A stretch of 64,000 bases of DNA from Desulfohalovibrio reitneri (lineage in GTDB: Bacteria > Desulfobacterota > Desulfovibrionia > Desulfovibrionales > Desulfovibrionaceae), in assembly GCF_000711295.1 (NCBI RefSeq), contig NZ_JOMJ01000003.1, positions 199,001 through 263,000 of the forward strand, read 5' to 3'. Positions 17,103 through 26,210 of the stretch are shown here, in pieces (the stretch's first letter is position 1; each line of letters begins with the position of its first letter). The notes below the pieces were generated by a model that saw only the letters and a program-made list of their open reading frames with translations, did not search any database and was not told the DNA's origin. Position numbers and translations under genes: made by a program.

Positions 17103-18644
17103 ATGCCGTTCGCATTCGTCACCGAAGGCTCCAGTGGCATCGTTACCTGGCGCGATGTCCTGGGCCGCCGCCATACCTACCACCCGCGCAACGACACCGA
17201 GGCCGCGCTGGACCTGCTGTTCGCGATCCACGAATTGCGCGACGCCCGGGGCAACCGGCTGCGGAACAACTACCTCCTGGACGGTTTCAACTGGTACGCC
17301 TCCCAGGTGAACACCATCTACTGGCGCATGTGTTTCCGGCTGGCGCAGTACGGCGGCCTCATCCGGGAGTTCGAGAAGCGCGGCCTGCGCCCGGTGTTCA
17401 AGGACAAGCGCAACTTCGCCCGCATCTGGGAGCTGCTGCACCCCACGCCTAGCCGCCGCCGCGAGCGCAAGCATCTGGCCCGCCACAGGGAGATCGTGGC
17501 CCACAACCGGGCCATCGCCCCGCGACTGCTCGACCGGCTGCTCTTCTTCCGCTACGGCCCCAGCGACTTCCGCTCCAAGCAGATGCTGGACGTCTTCGAG
17601 GACAAGGGCGTGGACCCGGTCTTCTGCTACTCGCCCAGCCGCAAGCTGCTTAGGGAGAAGGACGCCCAGCCCCATCCGGTCTACTTTCTCTACCGCCAAT
17701 GCCCCGGCCCCCGGCTGTTCTCCAGCGAGTACAACCTGTCCGGCTTCGACGGTCTCACTCGGCGTTTTCTGGCCGGGATGGTGGAGCGCACCGAGTGGAG
17801 CATGTCCCAGAACGTGCACGAGTACCGGCTGCACGTGGAGACCATGCGGAACGATCCGCCGGGCTGTTTCTTCGGCATCGACGACGCGGGCATGGTCTAC
17901 GGCGCGCTGGCGGCCTGCAAGGAGCTTGGCGTGCCCTCGGTGGGCTACCAGCTGGGCATGTACGGACGCAGGCAGGCGGGCTACGTCATGGAGGGCTTCT
18001 CCCGCGAGGAACACCTGTGGTTCGACAACGTGGTGGTCTGGGGGCCGTACTGGGAGCGGGTCATGCGCCGCCACGGCGACTTTCCCGAGGGCTACTTCCT
18101 GCAGGGGGCCAACAAGCACGGCTACGCCTACCGACGGGAGCGCACCGGGCGGTTTCACCGCAAGAACGTGCTTGTGCCCTACGAGTTCTGGGGCGACACG
18201 GCGTACATCGGCCGCTGCATGATGCGCATGATGGACCTGGGCTACACCGTCTATTTCAAGTTCAAGCCGGACGAGCGCCCCGAGCTGCAGCTGGCCAGCT
18301 ATGAGCTGCCGCCGGAGTACGAGCGGCGGCTGGTCCACGTGCACGACATAACCGACGACCTCATGGGCGAGATCAACATCGTGGCCGGGGCCATGACCAC
18401 GCTGCTCTTCGATCTGCTGCCCTACGGCAAGCACACCTGGGTGCTGGACACGGAGTTTCGATTGCTGGACGACATGGTGGAGGACGGCTTCGCGGAGCTG
18501 GTCTCCCTGGAGGATATCGAGAACATGGACCCCCAGCCAGCGGACCTGCCGGTGCGGGCGGCCGACCTGTTCAACCCCGACCCGCTGGACGAGGTCCTTT
18601 CGCGCCACGTCATCTCCAGGCTGCCCGGCCGGGAGGGCGCGTGA
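17103..18644 (+). CDS. Glycosyltransferase-like protein of unknown specificity
   Basis: A 513-residue soluble protein without signal peptide. The C-terminal half resembles a GT-B nucleotide-sugar domain of the capsule-synthesis type: GVPSVGYQLGMYG, NVVVWGPYWERVMRR, NVLVPYEFWGDTAYIG, and AGAMTTLLFDLLPYGKHTWV, where a Ser/Thr-rich loop after a strand normally holds the donor. The N-terminal 130 residues are basic and of unknown fold. The stop overlaps the GTG start of the pseudokinase gene by four bases (18641-18644), so the two products probably act together. The family call is tentative. Confidence 0.5.
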   Translation: MPFAFVTEGSSGIVTWRDVLGRRHTYHPRNDTEAALDLLFAIHELRDARGNRLRNNYLLDGFNWYASQVNTIYWRMCFRLAQYGGLIREFEKRGLRPVFKDKRNFARIWELLHPTPSRRRERKHLARHREIVAHNRAIAPRLLDRLLFFRYGPSDFRSKQMLDVFEDKGVDPVFCYSPSRKLLREKDAQPHPVYFLYRQCPGPRLFSSEYNLSGFDGLTRRFLAGMVERTEWSMSQNVHEYRLHVETMRNDPPGCFFGIDDAGMVYGALAACKELGVPSVGYQLGMYGRRQAGYVMEGFSREEHLWFDNVVVWGPYWERVMRRHGDFPEGYFLQGANKHGYAYRRERTGRFHRKNVLVPYEFWGDTAYIGRCMMRMMDLGYTVYFKFKPDERPELQLASYELPPEYERRLVHVHDITDDLMGEINIVAGAMTTLLFDLLPYGKHTWVLDTEFRLLDDMVEDGFAELVSLEDIENMDPQPADLPVRAADLFNPDPLDEVLSRHVISRLPGREGA

Positions 18645-20218
18645 CCCATTACTATCCCGAGGCGGACGCCGCTTCCCGGGCCATCCAGAAGGAGTTCTCC
18701 GCCACCTACCTCTCGGCCCGCTCCCTGCGGGAAGAGGTGGCCCGCGACCCCTCGCGCGTGCCGGAGCAGTCCGTGCGCGCCCTGGAGCTCATCCTGAACA
18801 ACTTCGGCCACGACGCCCAGCGCAACGCCCACTACCTGTACCGCGAGGCGGCCCAGGGCGTGGCCTGCCTGCTGGGGCCCGAGTCCGGGCCGGAGATTTC
18901 CCAGCGGGCCATGAACACCCTCTCTTCCCTGTTGCGGGAGGGTACCCGCAAGGCGCGGCTGGCCGTGGCCGGGGTGCTGGGCGAACTGGATCCCGGCCTG
19001 GGTCGCATGCGGGCCGAGCCGGAAAAGCCGGACCCCGGGCGGAGCAGGCGAACGGCCGAGGTGCTGTCCGGGGTTGATCTGGACGGCAGGCCCCGCCGGG
19101 CGGGCCGCAGCCTGCTTTTTCCCCTGGCGGACGGCGACCTGGCCGTGCTGAAGCTGGCCAAACCGGGCGAGGACCCGGCCGGGCTGGCCCTGGAGGCGGC
19201 CTGGATGAGCCGCCTGGAAGGGGCGGACGCACCGGTTTCCTTCCAGTCCCCCGAAGTCCTCGACATGGTGCGGCTGAGCGACCCGCCGGTGCCGGGCATG
19301 CATCAGGAAGGCTGGTGCCTGGCCTACCGCTGCCGGCCCGACTATTTCGCCTACCCCAACGAGCTTCCCTGCGGCTCCGTGCCCGACCCCGAGGACTTCG
19401 AGGGGATGATGGCCCGCTCTGCCCGCCTTTTCGGCTGGCTTGCCTCGCGGGGCGTGGTGCACGACGCCCCCATCCCGCTCTTCCACAACCGCACGGCCCA
19501 GGGCAGGCGGGCGGACGAGGGCGTCTACCAGTGGCGGCGCATGGGGCGGCTGGACCGCTGGCTGGAATCCTGCCGCCACCCCAACTTCGGCCGCACAGGG
19601 CCCCGCGACTTCGAGCACCTCGTCCCCGTGCGCACCGGGGCGGCCCTGCACGAGGGGCTGGGCTCGCTTTTCCTGTCCATGGGGCTTGTGGCGGGCAGCT
19701 ACTTCCGAGCCCGCGACCGCTCCCTGGTGGGGCTGGATGCCCGGGACGAGCCGGTGGACGCGCGCCATCTCTTCGATCTGGAGCTTCTTGAGCGGGTCAT
19801 GCGGCGCTGCTTCACCGAGTTCCACCACGGCTTCCGCGGCAGTCCCTGGAAGGGCAGGGCGGCCTACAACACCTCCTGGCTGGCCAAGCGCATGATCGGG
19901 GCCATGGGCGTGGACAGCCACATGACCGAGGTGCTGCGGGTGGTGGATCAGGAGGAGATGGACGACCGGACGTTCGTGGATTTCCTGGTGGCCAGGGGCG
20001 TGGACCGTACGCGGGCCGAGGGGCTGAAGCGCGGCGCGGACGAGATCGAGCTTGTCACCGGGCCGCACCTGGGCCGCTTCAACAACCTCATTTCCCTGCC
20101 GGAGCTCATCGAGTACGCCGCGGCTTGCTCCGCCCAGTGCATCGGAGGACGGGCCCTGGACGCGCTGCGCGCCGCCCCGTCCAGCCCTGAGCCGAGAGAG
20201 GGCGGCACGGCGGCCTGA
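18641..20218 (+). CDS. SidJ-like pseudokinase
   Basis: A 525-residue protein starting at GTG 18641. The first 150 residues are helical. A kinase-like core follows: LLFPLADGDLAVLKLAK carries a beta-3-type lysine and ALEAAWM a helix-C glutamate. Further on are GVVHDAPIPLFHNR, GRLDRWLESCRHPNFG and RDFEHLV, which I associate with the SidJ family of pseudokinases that AMPylate and glutamylate targets. No canonical HRD or DFG motif is present. Recognition is from memory, so the alternative is an unassigned kinase-fold protein. It is coupled to the preceding glycosyltransferase-like gene and followed by a perfect GC-rich inverted repeat. Confidence 0.5.
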   Translation: MTHYYPEADAASRAIQKEFSATYLSARSLREEVARDPSRVPEQSVRALELILNNFGHDAQRNAHYLYREAAQGVACLLGPESGPEISQRAMNTLSSLLREGTRKARLAVAGVLGELDPGLGRMRAEPEKPDPGRSRRTAEVLSGVDLDGRPRRAGRSLLFPLADGDLAVLKLAKPGEDPAGLALEAAWMSRLEGADAPVSFQSPEVLDMVRLSDPPVPGMHQEGWCLAYRCRPDYFAYPNELPCGSVPDPEDFEGMMARSARLFGWLASRGVVHDAPIPLFHNRTAQGRRADEGVYQWRRMGRLDRWLESCRHPNFGRTGPRDFEHLVPVRTGAALHEGLGSLFLSMGLVAGSYFRARDRSLVGLDARDEPVDARHLFDLELLERVMRRCFTEFHHGFRGSPWKGRAAYNTSWLAKRMIGAMGVDSHMTEVLRVVDQEEMDDRTFVDFLVARGVDRTRAEGLKRGADEIELVTGPHLGRFNNLISLPELIEYAAACSAQCIGGRALDALRAAPSSPEPREGGTAA

Positions 20219-20231
20219 GTTTCTTCCCACG

Positions 20232-20256
20232 CCCGGGGCGGCCTAGCCGCCCCGGG
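20232..20256. other. GC-rich inverted repeat between converging genes
   Basis: CCCGGGGCGG and CCGCCCCGGG are separated by a short CCTAG-centred loop between the SidJ-like gene and the converging TadG-like gene, whose TAG lies in the loop. It has no T run; it could serve both transcripts as a weak terminator. Confidence 0.4.
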
Positions 20257-21416
20257 AGGAATCCAGCACCATGCGGGTGGTTTTGAGCATGCAGTCCTGG
20301 TCGGAGTCGATGGGGTCCTTGGCCACGGCGTGGATGAAGCGGGCCGTGACCTTCCCCTTGCCGTCGATGCTTTCCAGAAAGACCGCGCCGAGCTGGGCCA
20401 CGTAGATGGAGTTACGGCCCGAGACAGGCGGATGCCGGGGATCGTAGAAGGCGATGATGGCCACACGGGGACTCTGCATGGGGGTCGGCGAAGAGGCTGT
20501 TCTGGATTGAGTTGGTGGCGTCGTCCCAGGTGGCGTAGGGGTCCTCGGAAAGAACCTCCTTCACGCCCTGCTTGGTGGGGCCGGTGGTGTTGCCCGGCTC
20601 CAGCTGCAGTTCGTCGTCCTTCTCCACCACGGCCTGGTTGTTGGAGCCCTCGCAGCCCCGGATGTTCTCGCGCACTTCGCTCGCTCCGGTGACGGGCGTC
20701 CCCTTGTTCACGGGCGGCAGATTGATGAGATTGTAGTGGCTGGGCACCACCGCGTCGGACGGGTCGCCCGGCTTGAGCGTGACCTGGGTTCCAACGTCCT
20801 CGTCGCCGTAGCCGATGATCATGATGGAGTTCTTTTCGCAGGCGCTGTCGCTGTCCATCTCTCCGTTGCGGTAGTAGGAGGAGCCGGGGGACTCGCAGGT
20901 GTCGTCCCAGGCGAACTTGGTGGGGATGGAGAAGGGCTTCACGCAGCGCGAGGAGCAGGCCCCGGAGAGGCCCGCCCTGGCCGTGGCCCTGATGTCCGCG
21001 GTGTCGCGCCCGATGACCGGGCCGAAAAACAGGTTCAGGGCGTTGCCTCGCGAGGCGGCCAGTCCGGCCGTGACCTCCACCTGGTTGGCTCCGGTGAAGG
21101 CGGCAACGCCGTCCTTGAGCAGGCTGACGTGCCCGTCCTGCAGGGCCTGCTCGGGCTTCTCGTCCTGGGACAGGTTGGCCCGGCCCACGGCCAGGGCGGT
21201 GTCGCGCACCTCGGCGTGGTCGTCGCCCGCGGAGATGAGGGCCTGGACACCGGCCAGGGCGGCGGAGTCCGCCGCGGTCTGCAGCCGGGCCTTTTCCATG
21301 TGCATGTAGCCCACGTCCACGGCCAGGGCGGTGAAGCCCACCACCATGGCCAGGGAGAGACCGAGGATGAGGCTGGCGACGCCTCGTTGATCGGTGTGAA
21401 GCCTGAACATGGTCAC
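20243..21416 (-). pseudogene. TadG-like pilus/Flp-associated protein, frameshifted near its end
   Basis: A putative Flp pilus-assembly protein of the Tad family. The N-terminus has QRGVASLILGLSLAMVVGF, one long helix, then VDVGYMHMEKARLQTAADSA, the conserved 'aDaaALAg' signature of TadG-type proteins. The body is extracytoplasmic with several cysteines. Near 20475-20482 the frame shifts at a run of five G. The sense continues in another frame from QSPRVAIIAFYDPRHPPVSG to a TAG at 20243. Whether this is a mutation or a base-call error cannot be told here. It overlaps the preceding gene by four bases. Confidence 0.7.
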
Positions 21417-21802
21417 TCCATCTTGGTCGTGGCCGAGGCGGTCAGGCCCTGGGGAATAAATTCGTCCACCGGAAACATGGAGAATCCGTCCAGCGGATAG
21501 GTCAGTTCCACACGTACGCTTGGCCCGGCCTTGGGGTCATCGTAGTCGGTCCGTTCCAGGACCAGTTGGGCCGGATCGAGGCCGGAGCCCTGCACGGCGT
21601 TCTCCACGGCGGGCAACGGTTACATGGCGCGGGAGGCCGCTACCGCCCCCTCCCGGGCGGCCCGGGTCAGGGCGGTCTTGGCCCCCACAAGCCTGGACAC
21701 GTCGATGGTGCCGATGAACAGTGGAAAGACCAGAAAGGCCATGGTCAGGGCGAACTCCACGCTCACGCTGCCCTTTTCGGAACGGAAAGCGCGCATGGTC
21801 AT
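21413..21802 (-). pseudogene. TadE-like minor pilin, split by an in-frame TAA
   Basis: It begins at 21802 with EKGSVSVEFALTMAFLVFPL, the TadE N-terminal helix with its conserved Glu, followed by LTRAAREGAVAASRAM. An in-frame TAA sits at 21622-21620. The same frame continues with PAVENAVQGSGLDPAQLVLE and ends KME at 21413. The whole would be about 129 residues, the normal TadE length, so the TAA is a nonsense codon in an otherwise intact gene. The gene overlaps both neighbours by four bases (ATGA), as in a coupled operon. Confidence 0.72.
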
Positions 21803-22199
21803 CGCTCCGCGATCATGACGGAGGTCGCCGAGACATCTTCAATGGCAAAGATTTCGGCAAAGGCATCCATCATGGTCAGGAAGGAGAAGTCCACCGTGAC
21901 CTGGACCGAGACCGGCTCGCGGGGTGCGCGTTCGCTGACGCTCACCACGGGGGCGGTGTCCAGGCCGCCCTCGGCCAGCCTGTCGTTGATGGTCTTTTCA
22001 ATGTCGTCCAGGGTCGGGCCGTTGAGCACCGCCAGCCGCGCGCCCTCCTGGGCGGCGTAGCTGACGATGTTTTAGTGCCAGCAGAGGCGGCCGAAATCCA
22101 TCGCGCCATGAGGATGAGCATGAACAGGGGCAGCATCAGCGCCGTTTCCACGGCGGTCAGGCCCCGTTGGCAGCGAAGGAGTCGTTTGAGATACCGCAT
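21799..22199 (-). pseudogene. Second TadE-like minor pilin, with a frameshift and an in-frame TAA
   Basis: The start MRYLKRLLRCQRGLTAVETA at 22199 gives a TadE-type helix ending LMLPLFMLILM. One G seems to be missing near 22107-22112; in the restored frame the text reads AMDFGRLCWH, then a TAA at 22074-22072, then NIVSYAAQEGARLAVLNG and on to the stop at 21799. AAQEGAR is the conserved TadE motif, so the restored reading is convincing. Two independent lesions in one short gene make it the most damaged of the three. It is the first gene of the small pilin operon. Confidence 0.7.
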
Positions 22200-22341
22200 G
22201 TCCGGCAAAGAGCAAGCTCGGTGCCAATTTCGCATTCTTTGAATATGCTGAAAAGCTGGTTGCGGAGTGCGGTGAATTCGGGGGGGGGAGACCAGGAAGC
22301 GTGGGTTCTCCACGAAGCGTGGAGCGGTTTCAAAGCCTTCC

Positions 22342-22373
22342 AAAAAAAGGGGAGGGCCGGACGGCCCTCCCCT
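22342..22373 (-). terminator. Intrinsic terminator of the putA operon
   Basis: On the minus strand AGGGGAGGGCC pairs with GGCCCTCCCCT, followed by seven T (22348-22342), 30 bases beyond the putA stop. The stretch from here to 22199 holds nothing recognisable except a run of nine G at 22280-22288. Confidence 0.75.
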
Positions 22374-22402
22374 GACGCGTCAAGCTGGAGACGTCCAGCG
22401 GG

Positions 22403-25400
22403 TCAGCAGACCCACTCGTCGTCGTCCTCGATGGGCGTGAAGCCCCGGCGCATGGTGTTCTCGGTCACGCAGCGCGGGTCCATGAACTGGATGAGGTAGT
22501 CCGGGCCGCCCGCCTTGGAGCCCACGCCGGACATCTTGAAGCCGCCGAAGGGCTGGCGGTGGACCAGGGAGCCGGTGGAGCCCCGGTTGAGGTAGAGGTT
22601 GCCCACACGGAACTCGCGCCGGGCCCGTTCCAGGTGCTGCGGACTGCGGGAGAAAACCGCGCCGGTGAGGGCGAAACGGGTGTCGTTGGCCCACTCGATG
22701 GCCTGGTCGTAGTCCTTGGCGCGCATGACCGCCAGCACCGGGCCGAAGATCTCCTCCTGGGCGATGCGGTGCTCCGGGTTGATGCCGGAGACGATGGTCA
22801 GGGGCACCCAGCAGGCGCCGTCGGTGTCCTCGGGCATGCGCTCCACCAGGATCTCGCCCTCCTGGCGGGCCAGCTCCACGTATTCGCCCACGGTTTTCTG
22901 CTGGCTCTTGTCCGCCACCGGACCCATGAAGTTGGCCGGATCCTCGGCGGGGCCCAGCTTGACCGACTTGGCGCCCTCCACCAACCGCTCCATGAAGCGG
23001 TCGTAGATGGAGTCCACCACGATGACCCGCGAGCAGGCGGAGCACTTCTGCCCCTGGAAGCCGTAAGCGGAGTAGAGGGTGTGCACCACGGCCTCGTCCA
23101 GGTCGGCGTCGTCGTCGATGATGATGGCGTTCTTGCCGCCCATCTCGGCGATGACCCGCTTGCAGTGGTCCTGGCCGGGCTGCGCCTTGGCCGCCTTCTC
23201 CTGGATGCGCAGCCCCACTTCCATGGAGCCGGTGAAGGCGATGACGGCGGTTTTGGGATGCTCGATGAGATGGTCGCCCATGACCCGGGAACGGCCGGGA
23301 CAGTAGTTGAATACGCCGTCCGGCAGGCCGGCCTCCTTGAACAGCTCCACCAGGCCGTAACCGATGACCGAGGAGATGTGGGAGGGCTTGTAGATGACCG
23401 GATTGCCCGCCACGATGGCCGCAGAGCACATGCCCACGGAGATGGCCAGCGGGAAGTTCCACGGCGCGATGACCGCGGCCACGCCTTTTGCCTGGTAGAA
23501 GAGGTGGTTGTGCTCGCCCGGGGCGTTGCCCATGCGCTTGGGGTCGCCCAGGCGGACCATTTCGCGGGCGTAGTATTCAAGGAAGTCGATGGCCTCGGTG
23601 ACGTCGTGGTAGGACTGGTCCCACTGCTTGCCCACCTCCAGCACCTGCCAGGCGGACAACTCGAAGAGGCGCCTCCGGGCCACGTCCGCGGCCTTGAGCA
23701 GGTACTCGGCCCGCTCGCGGGGCGGGGTGTCGCGCCAGGTGAGCAGGGCGCGGTCGGCCGCGGCCATGGCGTCGTCGATCTCGCCCACCCCGGCCTGGCA
23801 GATGCGGCCCACCACCTCGGAGGTGTCGGCCGGGTTGGTGGACTCCAGCACGTCGTCCGTCTCCACGTCGCGGCCGTTGATGAAGAGGGGGTAGGTGCGT
23901 CCCATCTTGCCCCGCACGGTGCGGATGGCCTCGGTGAAGGCGGCGCGGTTGGCCTTGATGGTGAAGTCGATCATGGGATCGTTCTTGAAGGGGGTCAGCC
24001 CGTTCGGCCCGGCCTTGGGCTCTGGATGCGTCGTGGGGCTGCACTCCACCTCGCGGGTCAGGGTGCGCTCGGGGTTCTCCATCAGGCGGGAGACGTCCGC
24101 CTCGTCCACGAAACTCTGCCGCAGGAAGGACTCGTTGGCCGTGTTCTCCAGCAGGCGGCGCACCAGATAGGCCATGCCCGGGAGCAGCTCGCCGTACGGG
24201 CAGTAGAGCCGCACCCGCCCGGCCACGTTCTTCAGCCCCTTGCGCACGGGCTCGGCCATGCCGTAGAGCACCTGGAACTCGTAGCGGCTCTCGTCCACGC
24301 CCATGGCCTTGGCTAGCTCCATGACGGTTGAGATGGAGCGGATGTTGTGCGAGCCGCACTGGTAGTAGACCAAGTCGCTGTTCTCCAGAATCCGCTTTGA
24401 CTGGCGCTCGAAAGCGGCGTCGGACTCGGCCTTGTTGGTCCACACCGGCACGGGCCAACCAGCCTGCATGGCCCAGACCGTCTCCTGGTCCCAGTAGGCG
24501 CCCTTCACCAGGCGGATGCCGAAAGGCAGGTCCTCGGCCCGCGCCCAGTCCAGCAGGTCCTCGAGGTCCTGGTCGGTGTCGCGCAGGTAGGCCTGCAGCA
24601 CCACGGACAGCTCGGGGTAGTCGCGGAACTCGGGGTCGGATCGCAGCCGCTTGAACAGCTCCAGGGTGATTTCCTTGTACTTGAGCTGCTCCACGTCGAT
24701 GCACAATGCCCCGCCCATCTCCATGATTCTGCGGTAGATGGGGCGGATGCGCTCCATGATGCCGTCCACCGAGCCGGGCACGTCCTGGGGCTTGGCCTGG
24801 GAGTAGAAGGCCGAAGGCTTGACCGAGACGTTGATCTTGGGCTGATGTCCCCAGTCCTTGTCGCCCTTGGCGTCCAGCGCCTTCCATTTGGACTGCTCCG
24901 CGTCCAGGGCGTCCAGCAGCTCCAGGTAGCCCTCGAGGTAGGCGTCGGCCTCGGCCTCGCTGACCGTGGCCTCGCCCAGAAAGTCCACGGCGAAGGCGAA
25001 GCCGTCCTTGCGCAGCTTGCGCAGGGTTTTCAGGGCTTCGCGGGTGTTCTGGCCGATGATGAACTGCTTGGCCATGGACTCGATGTTGCCCCGGATGACC
25101 TTGCCCATGGCCTTGGCCGCGAAGCCGCCGAACATGCCGGACTTCTCCGCGCCCCACTTGAGCACCGAGGGGATGTCGCCGGACTCGTTGCCGGCGAAGT
25201 ACTCCTCGATGTGGCGCTGCAGGTTCTCGGAGGTGTTGAGGTAGGGCAGCACGTCCACGAAACGGAACAGCTGCACCTTGAAGTCCTCGTTGCGCATGGC
25301 CCAATCCATGACCTTGCCGGTCCAGTGGCCCTTGGAAAAGAGACCGGGGGTCTCGCCCCGGATGGAGTCGAAAAATTGCTTGCCGCGCCGCTCGATGCCG

Positions 25401-25435
25401 GCGTCCAGGGTGGCGATGTCCACGGATTCAGCCAT
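22403..25435 (-). CDS. putA: Bifunctional proline dehydrogenase / L-glutamate-gamma-semialdehyde dehydrogenase
   Basis: A 1010-residue enzyme that oxidises proline to glutamate. The first half is the FAD-dependent proline dehydrogenase barrel (INVSVKPSAFYSQ, VVLQAYLRDTDQDLEDLLDW, LVKGAYWDQE, QVLYGMAEPVRKG). The second half is an aldehyde dehydrogenase with PWNFPLAISVGMCSAA, FTGSMEVGLRI, ERIAEMGGKN-type glutamate (KRVIAEMGGKN) and the catalytic cysteine in GFQGQKCSACSR. The N-terminal DNA-binding domain of enterobacterial PutA is absent. ATG at 25435 follows GGAGG. The Lrp-type gene ends 15 bases upstream and is its likely regulator. Confidence 0.93.
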   Translation of the reverse strand: MAESVDIATLDAGIERRGKQFFDSIRGETPGLFSKGHWTGKVMDWAMRNEDFKVQLFRFVDVLPYLNTSENLQRHIEEYFAGNESGDIPSVLKWGAEKSGMFGGFAAKAMGKVIRGNIESMAKQFIIGQNTREALKTLRKLRKDGFAFAVDFLGEATVSEAEADAYLEGYLELLDALDAEQSKWKALDAKGDKDWGHQPKINVSVKPSAFYSQAKPQDVPGSVDGIMERIRPIYRRIMEMGGALCIDVEQLKYKEITLELFKRLRSDPEFRDYPELSVVLQAYLRDTDQDLEDLLDWARAEDLPFGIRLVKGAYWDQETVWAMQAGWPVPVWTNKAESDAAFERQSKRILENSDLVYYQCGSHNIRSISTVMELAKAMGVDESRYEFQVLYGMAEPVRKGLKNVAGRVRLYCPYGELLPGMAYLVRRLLENTANESFLRQSFVDEADVSRLMENPERTLTREVECSPTTHPEPKAGPNGLTPFKNDPMIDFTIKANRAAFTEAIRTVRGKMGRTYPLFINGRDVETDDVLESTNPADTSEVVGRICQAGVGEIDDAMAAADRALLTWRDTPPRERAEYLLKAADVARRRLFELSAWQVLEVGKQWDQSYHDVTEAIDFLEYYAREMVRLGDPKRMGNAPGEHNHLFYQAKGVAAVIAPWNFPLAISVGMCSAAIVAGNPVIYKPSHISSVIGYGLVELFKEAGLPDGVFNYCPGRSRVMGDHLIEHPKTAVIAFTGSMEVGLRIQEKAAKAQPGQDHCKRVIAEMGGKNAIIIDDDADLDEAVVHTLYSAYGFQGQKCSACSRVIVVDSIYDRFMERLVEGAKSVKLGPAEDPANFMGPVADKSQQKTVGEYVELARQEGEILVERMPEDTDGACWVPLTIVSGINPEHRIAQEEIFGPVLAVMRAKDYDQAIEWANDTRFALTGAVFSRSPQHLERARREFRVGNLYLNRGSTGSLVHRQPFGGFKMSGVGSKAGGPDYLIQFMDPRCVTENTMRRGFTPIEDDDEWVC

Positions 25436-25450
25436 GCCGTCCTCCACGGG

Positions 25451-25906
25451 TTAGGGGGTTTCGACCACGGCCGGGGCCGAAGTCTCCTTGAGGGTGCGCA
25501 AGACGATGGTGGAGTTTGTGTCGCGCACGCCCTCAATGCGCCCGATGCGTTGCAGCAGCTGCGCCAGACCCTCGGTGTCCGAAACGCGCAACTTGAGCAG
25601 GTACGAGGCCGATCCGGCCGTGTAGTGGGCCTCCAGCACCTCGGGCAGCGCGGCCAGCTTCTGGCCGGTGTCCAGGGTGCCCACCCCCTCCTCCACGTGG
25701 ACGAAGGTGAAGGCGGTCAGGGAGAGGCCGACCTCCTTGGGGTTAATGCGCGCTTCGTAGCGCTCGATGACCCCTTTGCGCTCCAGCTTGCGGACCCGCT
25801 CCAGCACGGCCGAAGGAGCCATGCCCACGGTGCGGGCCAGCTCGGCGTTGGAAATGCGGGCGTTGTCCCGAAGGATGTTCAGGATATGCGTGTCAACTGC
25901 GTCCAT
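25451..25906 (-). CDS. Lrp/AsnC-family transcriptional regulator
   Basis: A 151-residue Lrp-type regulator. The N-terminal helix-turn-helix is MDAVDTHILNILRDNARISN followed by AELARTVGMAPSAVLERVRK; the C-terminal RAM domain (EVLEAHYTAGSASYLLKLRV) binds amino acids. ATG at 25906 is chosen as it opens the conserved domain, with GCAGGAGG upstream. It is directly upstream of putA on the same strand, so proline-responsive control of putA and of itself is likely. Confidence 0.9.
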   Translation of the reverse strand: MDAVDTHILNILRDNARISNAELARTVGMAPSAVLERVRKLERKGVIERYEARINPKEVGLSLTAFTFVHVEEGVGTLDTGQKLAALPEVLEAHYTAGSASYLLKLRVSDTEGLAQLLQRIGRIEGVRDTNSTIVLRTLKETSAPAVVETP

Positions 25907-26174
25907 CGTTCTCTTTTTCCTCCTGCAAAAGAACGATTTCCTCAATCCAGATCGGAAGTCAAGAGGCGGAACGCCGAGAATACGAAAACAGGGTAAAGAA
26001 AAACGGAAGAAGGCCGACAAGGAAGGGGACGAACCACTCCTGTTGCTCCCGGCCGGGTTTGTTGTTCTGGGGTTTTCCCGGCCGAGGCAAGAACGCGGCG
26101 GAGCCCTCGGCCGGGGCTTCGCCGCACGTTTTCAGGGGCGGAAAAGGGTGCGCCGCCCGGGGGAGGGCGGCGCG
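25907..26174. other. Intergenic region upstream of the lrp-putA unit
   Basis: About 270 bases without a gene. The part next to the lrp start is relatively A/T rich and must hold the lrp-putA promoter; TTGACT at 25963-25958 is a possible -35, but no matching -10 was found at normal spacing. The rest is GC-rich with no clear feature. Confidence 0.4.
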
Positions 26175-26208
26175 AAAAAAGGGACCGGCGGGGGCGGCCG
26201 CCCGGTCC
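26175..26208 (-). terminator. Intrinsic terminator of cheY
   Basis: GGACCGG (26208-26202 read leftward) pairs with CCGGTCC (26188-26182), followed by six T (26180-26175), directly after the cheY stop. Confidence 0.7.
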
Positions 26209-26210
26209 GG

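Noticed and set aside
15483..18608. A very long open frame on the minus strand opposite the flavoprotein and glycosyltransferase-like genes
   Set aside because: It is a shadow of GC-rich coding sequence: composition is His/Gly/Leu/Val-rich, no known motifs, and well-supported genes lie on the other strand.
2262..22074. TAA reassigned to an amino acid
   Set aside because: cheY ends at TAA in its normal place and all conserved genes avoid internal TAA; the three cases sit only in damaged surface genes.
22280..22288. Run of nine G upstream of the pilin operon as a phase-variation tract
   Set aside because: It is about 80 bases from the gene start and outside any recognised promoter; a long homopolymer may also be a sequencing artefact.
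22559..24316. Long plus-strand open frame opposite putA
   Set aside because: Antisense shadow; no ribosome site, and PutA motifs on the minus strand explain the region fully.
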